This document shows positions 45,169 through 53,468 of a stretch of 64,000 nt of DNA, piece after piece (the first letter of the stretch is position 1; every line of letters begins with the position of its first letter). Made by a program: the position numbers and the translations under genes. Under the pieces are notes generated by a model. That model did not search any database, was not told the origin of the DNA, and saw only the letters and a list, made by a program, of their open reading frames with translations. The stretch is from Sphingobacterium spiritivorum (lineage in GTDB: Bacteria; Bacteroidota; Bacteroidia; Sphingobacteriales; Sphingobacteriaceae): assembly GCF_016724845.1 (NCBI RefSeq), contig NZ_CP068082.1, positions 2,542,001 through 2,606,000 of the forward strand, given 5' to 3'.

Positions 45169-46437
45169 ATGATCAGATTTTCAGGCATTTTGCTCGCATT
45201 GCTTCTTCCCGTTTTATCTTTTGCTCAAAAAACCAAGAAACCGACATTGTTAGTTTATGGAAATGACATTGAAGCCTTTTCTTCGGCCCTGCAAAGTGCA
45301 AAGTCGGGAGTCGCTACTTTGTGGGTCGTTGATCAGCAGACATTAGTTCCTTCTCTTACCGAGAAAAGTATTACGTTGGCCAGTCAGCATAATCTGGATG
45401 CCGGATTATGGAGATCTCTGCTGTTTGCTACCAATCCCTCTCTTCCTAAAAATGATTCATCAGCCCTGTTATTACAGACCGATACTAATCCTCAGCTTTT
45501 TAAGAATGGTATTGAACGAATGATCAGCAGCGAACCTAATCTCCTGGTGACTAAAAATCAAAAGATTATATCCTTAAAACGAGCCGGTAAACGGTGGGAT
45601 GTCATATTAGCTGATAAAGCTAAATATGAAGTGTTGTCTGTAGTGGATCTTTCTGCAGGAAATGAGCTGGCAGCATTAGCCGGACTCTCTTTCGCAAGTA
45701 CTACAGAATGGTTGTCTCTGGATGCATATACTCTTCAGCATCAACGGACGATTCTGGCTAGCGGACGTCTGTCTGAAGAGACTGTGTCTGTTCCTATGAA
45801 AGTATTTTTGCAAAGCCAAAAGGATAATTACTTTCAAAATCCGTTAATCAACAAACTTAAGCCCGCATCTGCAGATGATATCCCGTTCAGAAGTGCTGTC
45901 GGGCAGACGCTAGGTGCTATGGCAGCATATTGTGCATTTTTCAAAACGGATGCAGGTCAAATAGATATCCGGAAGTTGCAGGATGAATTACTACAGTATG
46001 GAGCCAAGATCATTCCTTATGGGGATATTCCGGTGGACGATGTGCATGCTCTAGGTTTACAGAAATTTGGTCTTGCAGGGATCTTAAAAGGTGAATTCAA
46101 AGAAGGGCGATACCTGCTAAACCGGGAAGATAGTGTACGGTTTGAAGAAATCAAACCTGTATTTAATCAGTTATATTCCCGAAGTCAGATCTGGTTTTTG
46201 GATAATGGCGGAGATATTATAAAATGGAAAGACCTTCTAAGTCTGATTAAGTATGTCAGTCAGCGGGGGGATGAGTTGGATAAACAGATCATACAGGACT
46301 GGCATAAAAAATTAAAATTTGAAGGAGAGTATGACGGTAATAAAACCGTAAGCAAATATCAGTTTGCTGTTATTGTAGATAAATACTGTAAACCTTTTGT
46401 GGTACGAACAGACCAGTCCGGTAAAATAATCAGGTAG
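45169..46437 (+). CDS. Exported FAD-dependent oxidoreductase-like protein, probably degenerate
   Basis: A 422-aa protein with a signal peptide (IRFSGILLALLLPVLSFAQ). The start of the mature part, PTLLVYGNDIEAFSSALQSAKSG, resembles the dinucleotide-binding strand of the FAD_oxidored family, where the Gly-rich loop would read GGxxxGxxAA. Here the glycines are missing, so FAD binding is doubtful. A later segment, FRSAVGQTLGAMAAYCAFF, also resembles that family. The C-terminal part (about 330-420) looks like an S-layer-type or EF-like helical region (DELDKQIIQDWHKKL). The ATG at 45169 is preferred to a TTG at 45163. Function is unknown; the assignment is tentative. Confidence 0.65.
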   Translation: MIRFSGILLALLLPVLSFAQKTKKPTLLVYGNDIEAFSSALQSAKSGVATLWVVDQQTLVPSLTEKSITLASQHNLDAGLWRSLLFATNPSLPKNDSSALLLQTDTNPQLFKNGIERMISSEPNLLVTKNQKIISLKRAGKRWDVILADKAKYEVLSVVDLSAGNELAALAGLSFASTTEWLSLDAYTLQHQRTILASGRLSEETVSVPMKVFLQSQKDNYFQNPLINKLKPASADDIPFRSAVGQTLGAMAAYCAFFKTDAGQIDIRKLQDELLQYGAKIIPYGDIPVDDVHALGLQKFGLAGILKGEFKEGRYLLNREDSVRFEEIKPVFNQLYSRSQIWFLDNGGDIIKWKDLLSLIKYVSQRGDELDKQIIQDWHKKLKFEGEYDGNKTVSKYQFAVIVDKYCKPFVVRTDQSGKIIR

Positions 46438-46440
46438 TAA

Positions 46441-46470
46441 AAAAGGAGATCCGATTCGGATCTCCTTTTG
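46441..46470. terminator. Bidirectional terminator between convergent genes
   Basis: AAAAGGAGATCC pairs with GGATCTCCTTTT around GATTC, flanked by A and T runs, immediately after the stop of the upstream gene and just before the carbonic anhydrase end. Confidence 0.88.
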
Positions 46471-46476
46471 ATTTAG

Positions 46477-47124
46477 TTAAGAGTAGGCAAACACTTTTCC
46501 TAAAGATTCATTATTTGTGAATGTGGTGTCAAGATCGATCAGCTCTCCGGAGCCAATATTGATTACCATACCGTGTACGGCTAAGTCATCACGCTCTTTC
46601 CAGGCATTCTGTACAATAGATGTCGTACAAAGATTGAATACCTGTTCTATAACATTGAGTTCAACCAGACGATTCGTTTTTTGTTCAGGATCCTGGATTG
46701 CATCAATTTCAGCGGCATGTAAACGATATACATCCTTGATATGGCATAACCAGTTATCTATGACACCAAATTGTTTGCGGCTCAGAGATGCTGCCACACC
46801 ACCACATCCATAGTGACCTGCAACGATTACATGTTTTACTTTAAGAACATTGACTGCATAGTCTAATACACTCAGCATATTCATGTCAGAGTGTACACAT
46901 ACGTTGGCGATGTTACGGTGTACAAATACTTCTCCCGGTTTTGTGCCGGTAAGCTCATTTGCAGGAACACGGCTATCTGCACAGCCTATCCAGAGGATTT
47001 CCGGATTTTGTCCTTTTGCCAGTTGCTGAAATCGGCCGGAGGTGTCATTTTTAACAAAGTCCATCCATTCCTTGTTGCCATCTAAAATTTTGTCGAATCC
47101 TAACTTTAAATCTTTATTTTCCAT
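46477..47124 (-). CDS. Beta-class carbonic anhydrase
   Basis: A 215-aa zinc enzyme interconverting CO2 and bicarbonate. Zinc ligands are Cys48, His104 and Cys107 (GCADSR at 47-52 and GHYGCGG at 103-109), and the Asp50-Arg52 dyad is present. The length fits the bacterial cytoplasmic beta class. The SulP transporter gene lies 70 bases upstream on the same strand, suggesting a functional bicarbonate uptake unit, a pairing also known as fusions in some bacteria. Confidence 0.96.
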   Translation of the reverse strand: MENKDLKLGFDKILDGNKEWMDFVKNDTSGRFQQLAKGQNPEILWIGCADSRVPANELTGTKPGEVFVHRNIANVCVHSDMNMLSVLDYAVNVLKVKHVIVAGHYGCGGVAASLSRKQFGVIDNWLCHIKDVYRLHAAEIDAIQDPEQKTNRLVELNVIEQVFNLCTTSIVQNAWKERDDLAVHGMVINIGSGELIDLDTTFTNNESLGKVFAYS

Positions 47125-47194
47125 TGTTAATATTTGAAATTACTTCGTGAAAATTTACCGCTTTGATATATACAAATCTCGGTAATTAAATGTT

Positions 47195-48730
47195 TTATTT
47201 TTTATAAACTATATCTGTTAATTGAATATCCCGCCCTTTACTTATCGCATTTTGCTGGAAGTCTTTAATGACCTCAATGACGTCTTTGTCAATGAATTTA
47301 CTCTGTGACCCATTAATTTCGATTTTATCGATGTTCTTTGGCAGGCTGTACAATTTTTGCTGAATCGGCACTTTATTCAGAAACGTAACCTCTTCGGCAA
47401 GTGTAATTACAGCCTTCTCGTTGTCATCCTGTTTGATAATATCAAATTTGAATGCATTTTTCATATTTGCTTTCAGGATATAAAACGTTGCGACTACGAT
47501 ACCTACACCTACTCCTGTCAGCAAATCTGTAAATACCACTACAGCGATTGTCATGAAGAAAGGAATAAACTGATCCCAACCCTTAACATACATCTCTTTG
47601 AAGAGAGCAGGCTTTGCTAACTTATAACCGGTATGCAGCAGGATAGCGGCAAGACAGGATAGCGGAATCATGTTCAATACAGTAGGTATAGCTAATAAGG
47701 CTATAAATAACCATAAACCGTGTAACATCGCAGACTGACGTGTGCGTCCACCGGCATTTACATTGGCAGAAGAACGTACGATTACCGAAGTCATAGGAAG
47801 ACCACCCAGCATACCGCTGGCCATATTACCTACACCTTGCGCAATCAACTCTCTGTTAGTCGGTGTATTGCGTTTGAACGGATCTATTTTATCTACAGCC
47901 TCTATGCTAAGAAGTGTCTCCAGACTGGCAATGATAGCAATTGTAAAAGCTACTATCCATACTTCTTTATTTAAGATCTGAGAGAAATCCGGCAGCGTAA
48001 ATAGGCCAGTAAATTCTGAAAACGATCCTACCACAGGTACAGTCACAAGTTGTGCCTGACTCAACTGGAATGAAGTACCCTGAAATGCCATCGCTAAACC
48101 AAGCCCCACTGCTACAACTAACAGAGGTGCCGGAATTTTGCTTACCTTCGGAAGTTTAGGCCAGTAGATCAGAATCGCTAATGAAAGCAGACAGATGATC
48201 AATGCGCCATAACTAATTGAATCCAGTAATGTATCTGCAAAAGCAGCAACACCTCCGCCGTTATCCATTTCAAAAGCATGTTTTTCCGTTAGTCCCATCG
48301 CTAATGGAATTTGCTTGAGGATAATAGTGATACCAATTGCAGCAAGCATACCGATAATGACAGAGGAAGGAAAATAATTTCCGATCATACCTGCCTTCAC
48401 GATACCCAGAATCAATTGTATAATTCCGGCGATTACTACGGCTAATAAGAATGTCTCATAAGCGCCCAGTTGCTGGATTGCACCAAGTACAATCACAGTC
48501 AGACCTGCGGCCGGACCACTGACACTAAGAGGTGATTTACTGATAGAGGCTACTACAATACCTCCGATTATTCCCGTCAAGATGCCTGCAAAAAGAGGTG
48601 CCCCCGATGCCATGGCGATACCAAGACATAATGGCAAAGCCACTAAAAATACGACAATACTTGAAGGGAAATCATATTTTAAGTCTCTTTTCGATAGTTT
48701 TAGAAAAGCAGACATACGTGTACCAAACAT
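47195..48730 (-). CDS. SulP-family anion transporter
   Basis: A 511-aa inner-membrane transporter with about 10-12 helices. SulP features are DFPSSIVVFLVALPLCLGIAMASG at the N-terminus, SVSGPAAGLTVIVLG in the third helix region, and GLPMTSVIVRSSANVNAGGRT. The C-terminal 60 residues form a short STAS-like segment (KIEINGSQSKFIDKDVIEVI). The adjacent carbonic anhydrase points to bicarbonate rather than sulfate as substrate, by context. The ATG at 48730 is used; an internal ATG five codons in is possible. Confidence 0.93.
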   Translation of the reverse strand: MFGTRMSAFLKLSKRDLKYDFPSSIVVFLVALPLCLGIAMASGAPLFAGILTGIIGGIVVASISKSPLSVSGPAAGLTVIVLGAIQQLGAYETFLLAVVIAGIIQLILGIVKAGMIGNYFPSSVIIGMLAAIGITIILKQIPLAMGLTEKHAFEMDNGGGVAAFADTLLDSISYGALIICLLSLAILIYWPKLPKVSKIPAPLLVVAVGLGLAMAFQGTSFQLSQAQLVTVPVVGSFSEFTGLFTLPDFSQILNKEVWIVAFTIAIIASLETLLSIEAVDKIDPFKRNTPTNRELIAQGVGNMASGMLGGLPMTSVIVRSSANVNAGGRTRQSAMLHGLWLFIALLAIPTVLNMIPLSCLAAILLHTGYKLAKPALFKEMYVKGWDQFIPFFMTIAVVVFTDLLTGVGVGIVVATFYILKANMKNAFKFDIIKQDDNEKAVITLAEEVTFLNKVPIQQKLYSLPKNIDKIEINGSQSKFIDKDVIEVIKDFQQNAISKGRDIQLTDIVYKK

Positions 48731-48817
48731 AAAAATGGTGTTTTACTGTTAAAAAATCTAATGATAATAGCCTAAGACCCGGATACAGGTACTCAGCTCA
48801 ACTAATGCGATAGTTGA

Positions 48818-49156
48818 TTAACAGTTAGGCGGAGGGGTGGGTACAGACGGGTGAAAGGCACAGATGTGTTTTTCATCCCACAAGTGGAATTCATTATTCT
48901 TGACGACTGTCTCCGGACAGGAGAATGTAGTAATGTCGGCAGTTCCACTGAAATACTTGGAACCACTATCCTGATGATCTTCTGCCTGAGAAGGCGCTTT
49001 TGCGTTATTCTCAATCTCAATCTGTAGTACAACTTGCAGGATGTGATCTTTGTCAACAGAAGAAGAAAAGATAGGTGTAGCAGAAATCACCATCTTCGTG
49101 AAGAAGATGAAAAAGCAAATTAATGCTGATACTTTTCTGTGCTTTCTGCTAAACAT
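48818..49156 (-). CDS. Small exported protein of unknown function
   Basis: A 112-aa protein with a basic N-terminus and hydrophobic segment (about 9-26, cut near VISA). The mature part of about 85 residues is polar with three Cys (in TTFSCPE, KHICAF and the final PPNC) and several His (EDHQD, EFHLWDEKH), ending in a VPTPPPNC motif. I do not recognise a family. A good minus-strand promoter (49187-49216) lies 30 bases upstream, supporting that it is real and the first gene of a transcript that may continue into the SulP gene 87 bases downstream. Confidence 0.65.
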   Translation of the reverse strand: MFSRKHRKVSALICFFIFFTKMVISATPIFSSSVDKDHILQVVLQIEIENNAKAPSQAEDHQDSGSKYFSGTADITTFSCPETVVKNNEFHLWDEKHICAFHPSVPTPPPNC

Positions 49157-49186
49157 TCTGGTTCGTGTTACTTTATACTAACAACA

Positions 49187-49216
49187 CAAAAATAGGCGAA
49201 AAAAATAAAAAACAAA
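49187..49216 (-). promoter_or_regulatory. Promoter for the small exported protein (and possibly SulP-carbonic anhydrase)
   Basis: Minus-strand -33 TTTG (49213-49216) and -7 TATTTTTG (49187-49194) are separated by 18 bases. The predicted leader is about 25 nt. Confidence 0.6.
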
Positions 49217-49375
49217 ATTAAAGACTAAATAAATCACTTTTTATAACATAAATTTTGCAAAAGATGACTTTTTAGATACAAAATTCTATTGGAAGCTTTT
49301 TGCACGATCTTTGATATAGTCCGTAAACTATCTTATCTTCACATAATAACCGGAGATAGAAGAATAGAATTTTTT

Positions 49376-50917
49376 ATGGCAACAAAGGAACAATTTATTG
49401 AAAAGATTACAGCCTCTTATCAACCAAAGGGAGCTTTTATTTTCCTGGGGGCAGGAATTTTCAATGGGGAGATCGTCGCAGAAGCAAAAGTAAACCTTGC
49501 GCTGAAGATGATGAACAGACATGGTCTGATTGCAGGTGCTACAGGTACCGGTAAGACGAGGACCTTACAACTCATTGCCGAGCAACTTTCCAATGAACAG
49601 GTTCCGGTATTTATGCTGGATGTGAAAGGAGATTTATCAGGCTTTGCTCAGGAAGGAAAATCTAATCCTGCACTGGAGGAAAGAGGGCAGGCGATTGCCT
49701 ATCCCTTTCAACCGCAAAATTTCCCCGTAGAGCTGTATTCGCTCAGTGGCAATAAAGGCATTCCGATGCGGATCACAATAGAAGACTTCGGACCGGTACT
49801 TTTATCCCGTATTCTGGATTTGAATGAAACACAATCGGGTGTATTAGCAGCCATATTCAAATATGCCGGCGATAAGCAGATGCCGTTAATAGATCTTGTT
49901 GATTTGAAGAAACTACTTTCCTATCTTTCTGATGGTCCCGGAGCGGAGGAGATCAGCAATGATTACGGACGTATCAGTTCTGCTACCTCAGGTACGATAT
50001 TGAGAAAGATAGTTGCCATCGAGCAGCAAGGATTGGCACATATTTTCGGAGAGAAGGAATTTGAAATTCAGGATCTGTTTGAGAAAATAGACGGTAAGGG
50101 TGTTATCAGCCTTCTGAATATTTCTGATGTACAGGATCAGCCTTTGTTATTTTCCACATTTTTATTAAGTCTCCTTGCACAGCTTTTCAAAAATCTTCCG
50201 GAAGTAGGTGATCTGGACAGACCAAAACTTGTATTTTTCTTTGACGAAGCTCATTTGTTATTTAACGGTGCTTCTAAAGCGTTCTTGTCTCAGGTCGAGC
50301 AGATTATACGCCTGATCCGGTCAAAAGGAGTAGGCGTATTCTTCTGTACGCAGGCTGCTACGGATGTGCCGGAAACGGTTCTCGGACAATTGGGTAACCG
50401 TGTGCAGCATGCATTGCGGGCATTTACGCCTAATGATGCCGAAGCACTGCGGAAGACCGTGAAAACATATCCGCATTCTGAATTTTATGAGATAGATAAA
50501 ATTCTTACTTCTCTGGGTACAGGACAAGCCATGATCACCGTGTTGAATGATAAAGGTATTCCTACGGAAGTAGTCGCTACACATATGATAGGTCCGCGTT
50601 CTGTAATGGGACCTGTGGATCCGCAAACGTACACGGATATTATCAATAATTCGCCTTTACTGCAGAAATATAAAGAGTCTGTCAATAACCGGAGTGCTGA
50701 AGAAATTATTGAAGAAAAAATGGAAGAAGCACAGCGTGCCAAGGTTCAGCAGGAGGCTGCCAAAGCGCAGTCAGCACCGGGGCGTCCCGCTTCCAGAAGA
50801 CAGACACCACTGGAGGCAGCACAAAAAACAGCCACCACTACATTAGCCAGAGAAGGAGTAAAGTTACTAAGTAAACTGGCTAACGGACTTTTAACAGCTT
50901 TTCTAAAGAAAAAATAA
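49376..50917 (+). CDS. HerA-like ATPase (DUF853 family)
   Basis: A 513-aa cytoplasmic P-loop ATPase from the ATG at 49376; an upstream in-frame start at 49289 adds residues that do not resemble the family. Walker A is GATGTGKTRT near 55-64 and the Walker B region is LVFFFDEAHLLF. The N-terminal KVNLALKMMNRHGLIAG and the stretch GVGVFFCTQAATDVPETVLGQLGNRVQHALRAF are typical of the DUF853/YjgR group of HerA-FtsK ATPases, whose cellular role is not settled. The C-terminus has an Ala/Gln/Lys-rich linker. No NurA partner is adjacent, so it is probably not a HerA-NurA defence pair. Confidence 0.9.
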   Translation: MATKEQFIEKITASYQPKGAFIFLGAGIFNGEIVAEAKVNLALKMMNRHGLIAGATGTGKTRTLQLIAEQLSNEQVPVFMLDVKGDLSGFAQEGKSNPALEERGQAIAYPFQPQNFPVELYSLSGNKGIPMRITIEDFGPVLLSRILDLNETQSGVLAAIFKYAGDKQMPLIDLVDLKKLLSYLSDGPGAEEISNDYGRISSATSGTILRKIVAIEQQGLAHIFGEKEFEIQDLFEKIDGKGVISLLNISDVQDQPLLFSTFLLSLLAQLFKNLPEVGDLDRPKLVFFFDEAHLLFNGASKAFLSQVEQIIRLIRSKGVGVFFCTQAATDVPETVLGQLGNRVQHALRAFTPNDAEALRKTVKTYPHSEFYEIDKILTSLGTGQAMITVLNDKGIPTEVVATHMIGPRSVMGPVDPQTYTDIINNSPLLQKYKESVNNRSAEEIIEEKMEEAQRAKVQQEAAKAQSAPGRPASRRQTPLEAAQKTATTTLAREGVKLLSKLANGLLTAFLKKK

Positions 50918-50926
50918 TAGAAATTG

Positions 50927-50934
50927 TATCTTTG
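50927..50934 (+). promoter_or_regulatory. Probable -7 element for the nucleotidyltransferase gene
   Basis: TATCTTTG, a full match to TAnnTTTG, 50 bases before the ATG. A -33 TTTG at the correct distance is lacking. Confidence 0.5.
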
Positions 50935-50984
50935 CAACTTTCAGTAACACTGTTATTTTCAACTTGTAAACTATAATAAAAAAT

Positions 50985-51896
50985 ATGGGTAAACCAACTT
51001 TATTGATATTAGCTGCGGGAATGGCTAGTCGCTATGGTTCTTTAAAACAAATTGATAGTTTTGGGCCTCACGGCGAGACTATTATTGATTATTCTATATA
51101 TGATGCTATCAATGCCGGATTCGGAAAAGTCGTATTTATAATCAGAGAAGAATTTGTCGATAAAATGAGAGAAGTCTTTGACGCTAAGTTGAGCGGTAAG
51201 ATTGAAGTTGATTATGCCTTTCAGGATTTCGATTTAAAGAAATTTGGAATAGATAGAGAGATAGAGCGCTCTAAGCCATGGGGTACAGCGCATGCTGTAT
51301 TAAGTGCAAAGAATCAGATCAATGAGCCTTTTTGTGTTATCAATGCGGATGATTTCTACGGAACAGATTCCTTTGTGAAGATGGCAGAATTTCTGACAAC
51401 AGAAGTGACAGATAAGCAAATGGCTCTCATGGGGTTCCGTGTAGATAACACTTTGTCCGATCACGGATATGTATCCAGAGGTGTCTGCGAAGTCTCGGAC
51501 TCTGGTCATATGAAGAGTGTGACAGAGCGTACAAAGATCTACTATAAAGAGATCGATGGAGAAAAGAAAATCGTTTTTGAAGAAAACGGAGTAGAGACAG
51601 AGCTGGATCCGAATAGCCGTGTTTCTATGAACTTCTGGGGTTTTACACCATTGGTATTTGAGCAGGCAGAAAAAATGTTCCACACATTTGTGGAAGAAAA
51701 TGCTGATGATCCTAAATCAGAATTCTTTATCCCTTCTGTAGCAGATGCGCTGGTACAGACAGGACAGACAGACTTTAAAGTAATCCCGACTTCCTCCAAA
51801 TGGTTTGGAGTAACTTATAAAGAAGATAAAGAGATCGTTCAGGAAAGCATCTCTAAGCTTGTAGCGGACGGAGCTTATCCGGAAAAACTGTTTTAA
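50985..51896 (+). CDS. Sugar-phosphate nucleotidyltransferase-like protein
   Basis: A 303-aa cytoplasmic protein of the GT-A-like nucleotidyltransferase superfamily. The N-terminal signature LLILAAGMASRYGSLKQID (6-24) matches the LxAGxGxR...K pattern that binds the NTP. PFCVINADDFYG near 116-127 supplies the metal-binding Asp. Family members activate sugar-1-phosphates (for example to UDP- or dTDP-sugars); the sugar and nucleotide are not predictable here. It stands alone with its own -7 element and a strong terminator. Confidence 0.9.
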   Translation: MGKPTLLILAAGMASRYGSLKQIDSFGPHGETIIDYSIYDAINAGFGKVVFIIREEFVDKMREVFDAKLSGKIEVDYAFQDFDLKKFGIDREIERSKPWGTAHAVLSAKNQINEPFCVINADDFYGTDSFVKMAEFLTTEVTDKQMALMGFRVDNTLSDHGYVSRGVCEVSDSGHMKSVTERTKIYYKEIDGEKKIVFEENGVETELDPNSRVSMNFWGFTPLVFEQAEKMFHTFVEENADDPKSEFFIPSVADALVQTGQTDFKVIPTSSKWFGVTYKEDKEIVQESISKLVADGAYPEKLF

Positions 51897-51917
51897 GCGA
51901 TAGATACGATTAATAGA

Positions 51918-51949
51918 AATCCCGTGACAATATGTTACGGGATTTTTTT
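51918..51949 (+). terminator. Terminator after the nucleotidyltransferase gene
   Basis: AAATCCCGTGACA pairs with TGTTACGGGATTT (one wobble pair) around ATA, followed by TTTT. Confidence 0.93.
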
Positions 51950-52002
51950 ATGTTTGATAATAAGTTAACAATCTCTAACACGATAAGCCTGTGCTCAGAA
52001 AA

Positions 52003-52674
52003 ATGTTTAAAATCCTGATGATAATTTTTGGTTCTATCATCGCCATTGTATTAGTTTACTGGTTGGCAGAACGTATTCTATCCCGGATACCCGCCCGTGC
52101 GACCACATCAGATGCACCAAAGCCCATCACGGTATACATTATGTCTAATGGCGTACATACAGATCTTGTACTTCCTGTAAAGCAGGATAACATGGACTGG
52201 GCAACTATCTTCCCTTACAGGAATAATATAAGTAAAGATACAGTCTATAGTTATGTGAGTATAGGCTGGGGAGATAAGGGATTTTATCTGAATACACCGG
52301 AATGGAAAGATCTTAAAGCTTCTACAGCTTTTGTGGCAGCAACAGGTCTGGGAGAAACGGCATTGCATGTAACCTACTACAAGCGGATAGTGGAAGATGA
52401 ACTCTGTTATAAATGGATGATCGATACAGTACAATATCATGCGCTTATAGATCATGTTAAGGAAGCACTGGATTATGATAGTCAGGGAAATCCTATTGTG
52501 ATACAGACAAAAGCCCAGTATACAAATTCAGACGCCTTCTATGAGGCTAAAGGAGCTTATAGTATGTTCTATTCCTGTAATACCTGGACCAATCAGGGAT
52601 TAAAAAGAGCAAATATGCCCGCCGGTATATGGGCAACACTGGATAAAGGAATATTAAGCCATTATAAAAAGTAA
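52003..52674 (+). CDS. TIGR02117 / DUF2459-family membrane-anchored protein
   Basis: A 223-aa protein with one N-terminal membrane helix (FKILMIIFGSIIAIVLVYWL) and an exported domain. Family-typical stretches are ITVYIMSNGVHTDLVLPV, VSIGWGDKGFYLNTPEW and the Cys-containing YSMFYSCNTWTNQGLKRANMP. These resemble a papain-like arrangement (Cys then Asn/Thr, with an upstream His), but activity is not established for the family. The ATG at 52003 is preferred to a GTG at 51991. The following promoter starts within 10 bases of its stop codon. Confidence 0.85.
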   Translation: MFKILMIIFGSIIAIVLVYWLAERILSRIPARATTSDAPKPITVYIMSNGVHTDLVLPVKQDNMDWATIFPYRNNISKDTVYSYVSIGWGDKGFYLNTPEWKDLKASTAFVAATGLGETALHVTYYKRIVEDELCYKWMIDTVQYHALIDHVKEALDYDSQGNPIVIQTKAQYTNSDAFYEAKGAYSMFYSCNTWTNQGLKRANMPAGIWATLDKGILSHYKK

Positions 52675-52680
52675 AGTTTA

Positions 52681-52712
52681 TTTGTCATAATGTAAAGTTT
52701 GTTTTACATTTG
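52681..52712 (+). promoter_or_regulatory. Promoter of the DUF2975-xre operon
   Basis: The -33 TTTG (52681-52684) and -7 TACATTTG (52705-52712) both match the consensus with a 20-base spacer. The predicted start is near 52718. The -7 element is embedded in an operator-like palindrome. Confidence 0.82.
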
Positions 52713-52730
52713 TTTATTAACAAATGTAAA
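52691..52730 (+). promoter_or_regulatory. Palindromic operator, probably for the Xre regulator
   Basis: Two overlapping inverted repeats are present: TGTAAA-N6-TTTACA (52691-52708) and a perfect 12-bp repeat TTTACATTTGTT-N4-AACAAATGTAAA (52703-52730). The TTTACA/TGTAAA half-site thus occurs three times across the -7 element and start site, an arrangement expected for autorepression. Confidence 0.7.
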
Positions 52731-52743
52731 CCTTAAAATTATT

Positions 52744-53217
52744 ATGAAAAAAATTCCTTTATTACCCCGGTATTTCCGTTGGATAGGCGTGGTTTTATTT
52801 ACACTGACCCTTGTTCTTTATGTAATTGATTGCATAAAAAGAGGAGGAGAAGGTATTTATACTAAATCTTTTGTTCTTATCAATGATCCTTTTATGGGTG
52901 AAAAAGGATTTTTGAAGTTTATGGAAGTTGAAATTACATTGACTTTGTTTCTTAGTTTAACTCTTTTTGGTTTGGCTGCCATCGCTTTTTCAAGGAATAA
53001 AGTTGAGGATGAGATGATTAATTCTGTCCGGTTGTTTTCGTGGTCCTGGGCTATTATTTATGCCTTGATTTTTTGTTTTATAGCTACTGTTTTTGTTTAT
53101 GGTACTACGTTTGTGAGGATCATATCTTTATTTCCTCAGGAACTGCTGTTATTTTATATTATCATTTTTCATATTAGTATTTTTAAATTAAACAGGAAAA
53201 CTGCAGTTGAAGAATAA
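52744..53217 (+). CDS. DUF2975-like four-helix membrane protein
   Basis: A 157-aa inner-membrane protein from the ATG at 52744; residues from an earlier in-frame start would overlap the operator. Four hydrophobic helices are visible (WIGVVLFTLTLVLYVI, ITLTLFLSLTLFGLAAIAF, SWAIIYALIFCFIATVFVY, LLLFYIIIFHISIFKL). Size, topology and linkage to a small YozG-type Xre regulator fit the DUF2975 family, of unknown function. The last 11 bases overlap the start of the xre gene, so translation is coupled. Confidence 0.72.
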   Translation: MKKIPLLPRYFRWIGVVLFTLTLVLYVIDCIKRGGEGIYTKSFVLINDPFMGEKGFLKFMEVEITLTLFLSLTLFGLAAIAFSRNKVEDEMINSVRLFSWSWAIIYALIFCFIATVFVYGTTFVRIISLFPQELLLFYIIIFHISIFKLNRKTAVEE

Positions 53218-53407
53218 TATTAAAATAAACAGGGTTATAAAGGGATATTCTCAGGAGCAATTAGCCATTTTGGTGAATGTAAGCAGACAAACCATTAATG
53301 CCTTAGAAGCAGGTAAGTATGTTCCTTCAACAATGCTTTCTCTAAAGATATCGCAGGCTTTGGATAAGTCTGTTGAAGAATTATTTGAACTGGAAGAGGG
53401 CGATTAG
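53207..53407 (+). CDS. YozG-type Xre-family transcriptional regulator
   Basis: A 66-aa single-domain helix-turn-helix protein: SQEQLAILVNVSRQTINALEAGKYVPSTMLSLKI covers helices 2-4 of the Cro/CI fold. The start is a TTG overlapping the upstream gene by 11 bases, giving the usual MKNNIKI N-terminus; no ATG exists before the HTH. As it lacks a sensor domain, it probably autoregulates through the palindrome at 52691-52730, with the membrane partner acting as antagonist or sensor, an inference from the coupled gene pair. Confidence 0.9.
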   Translation: MKNNIKINRVIKGYSQEQLAILVNVSRQTINALEAGKYVPSTMLSLKISQALDKSVEELFELEEGD

Positions 53408-53419
53408 AACATAAAAACA

Positions 53420-53450
53420 AAAGCCCGAAGGTATTACCTTCGGGCTTTGT
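53420..53450. terminator. Bidirectional terminator between xre and dnaK
   Basis: AAAGCCCGAAGGT pairs perfectly with ACCTTCGGGCTTT around ATT, with A and T runs on either side, between convergent genes. Confidence 0.93.
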
Positions 53451-53468
53451 TATGTAAAATGGAGGGTG

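Noticed and set aside
32766..50917. AddAB pair and HerA-like ATPase as parts of a phage-defence island
   Set aside because: They are far apart, embedded in housekeeping genes, with no NurA, toxin, restriction or integrase gene nearby; both are ordinary chromosomal families.
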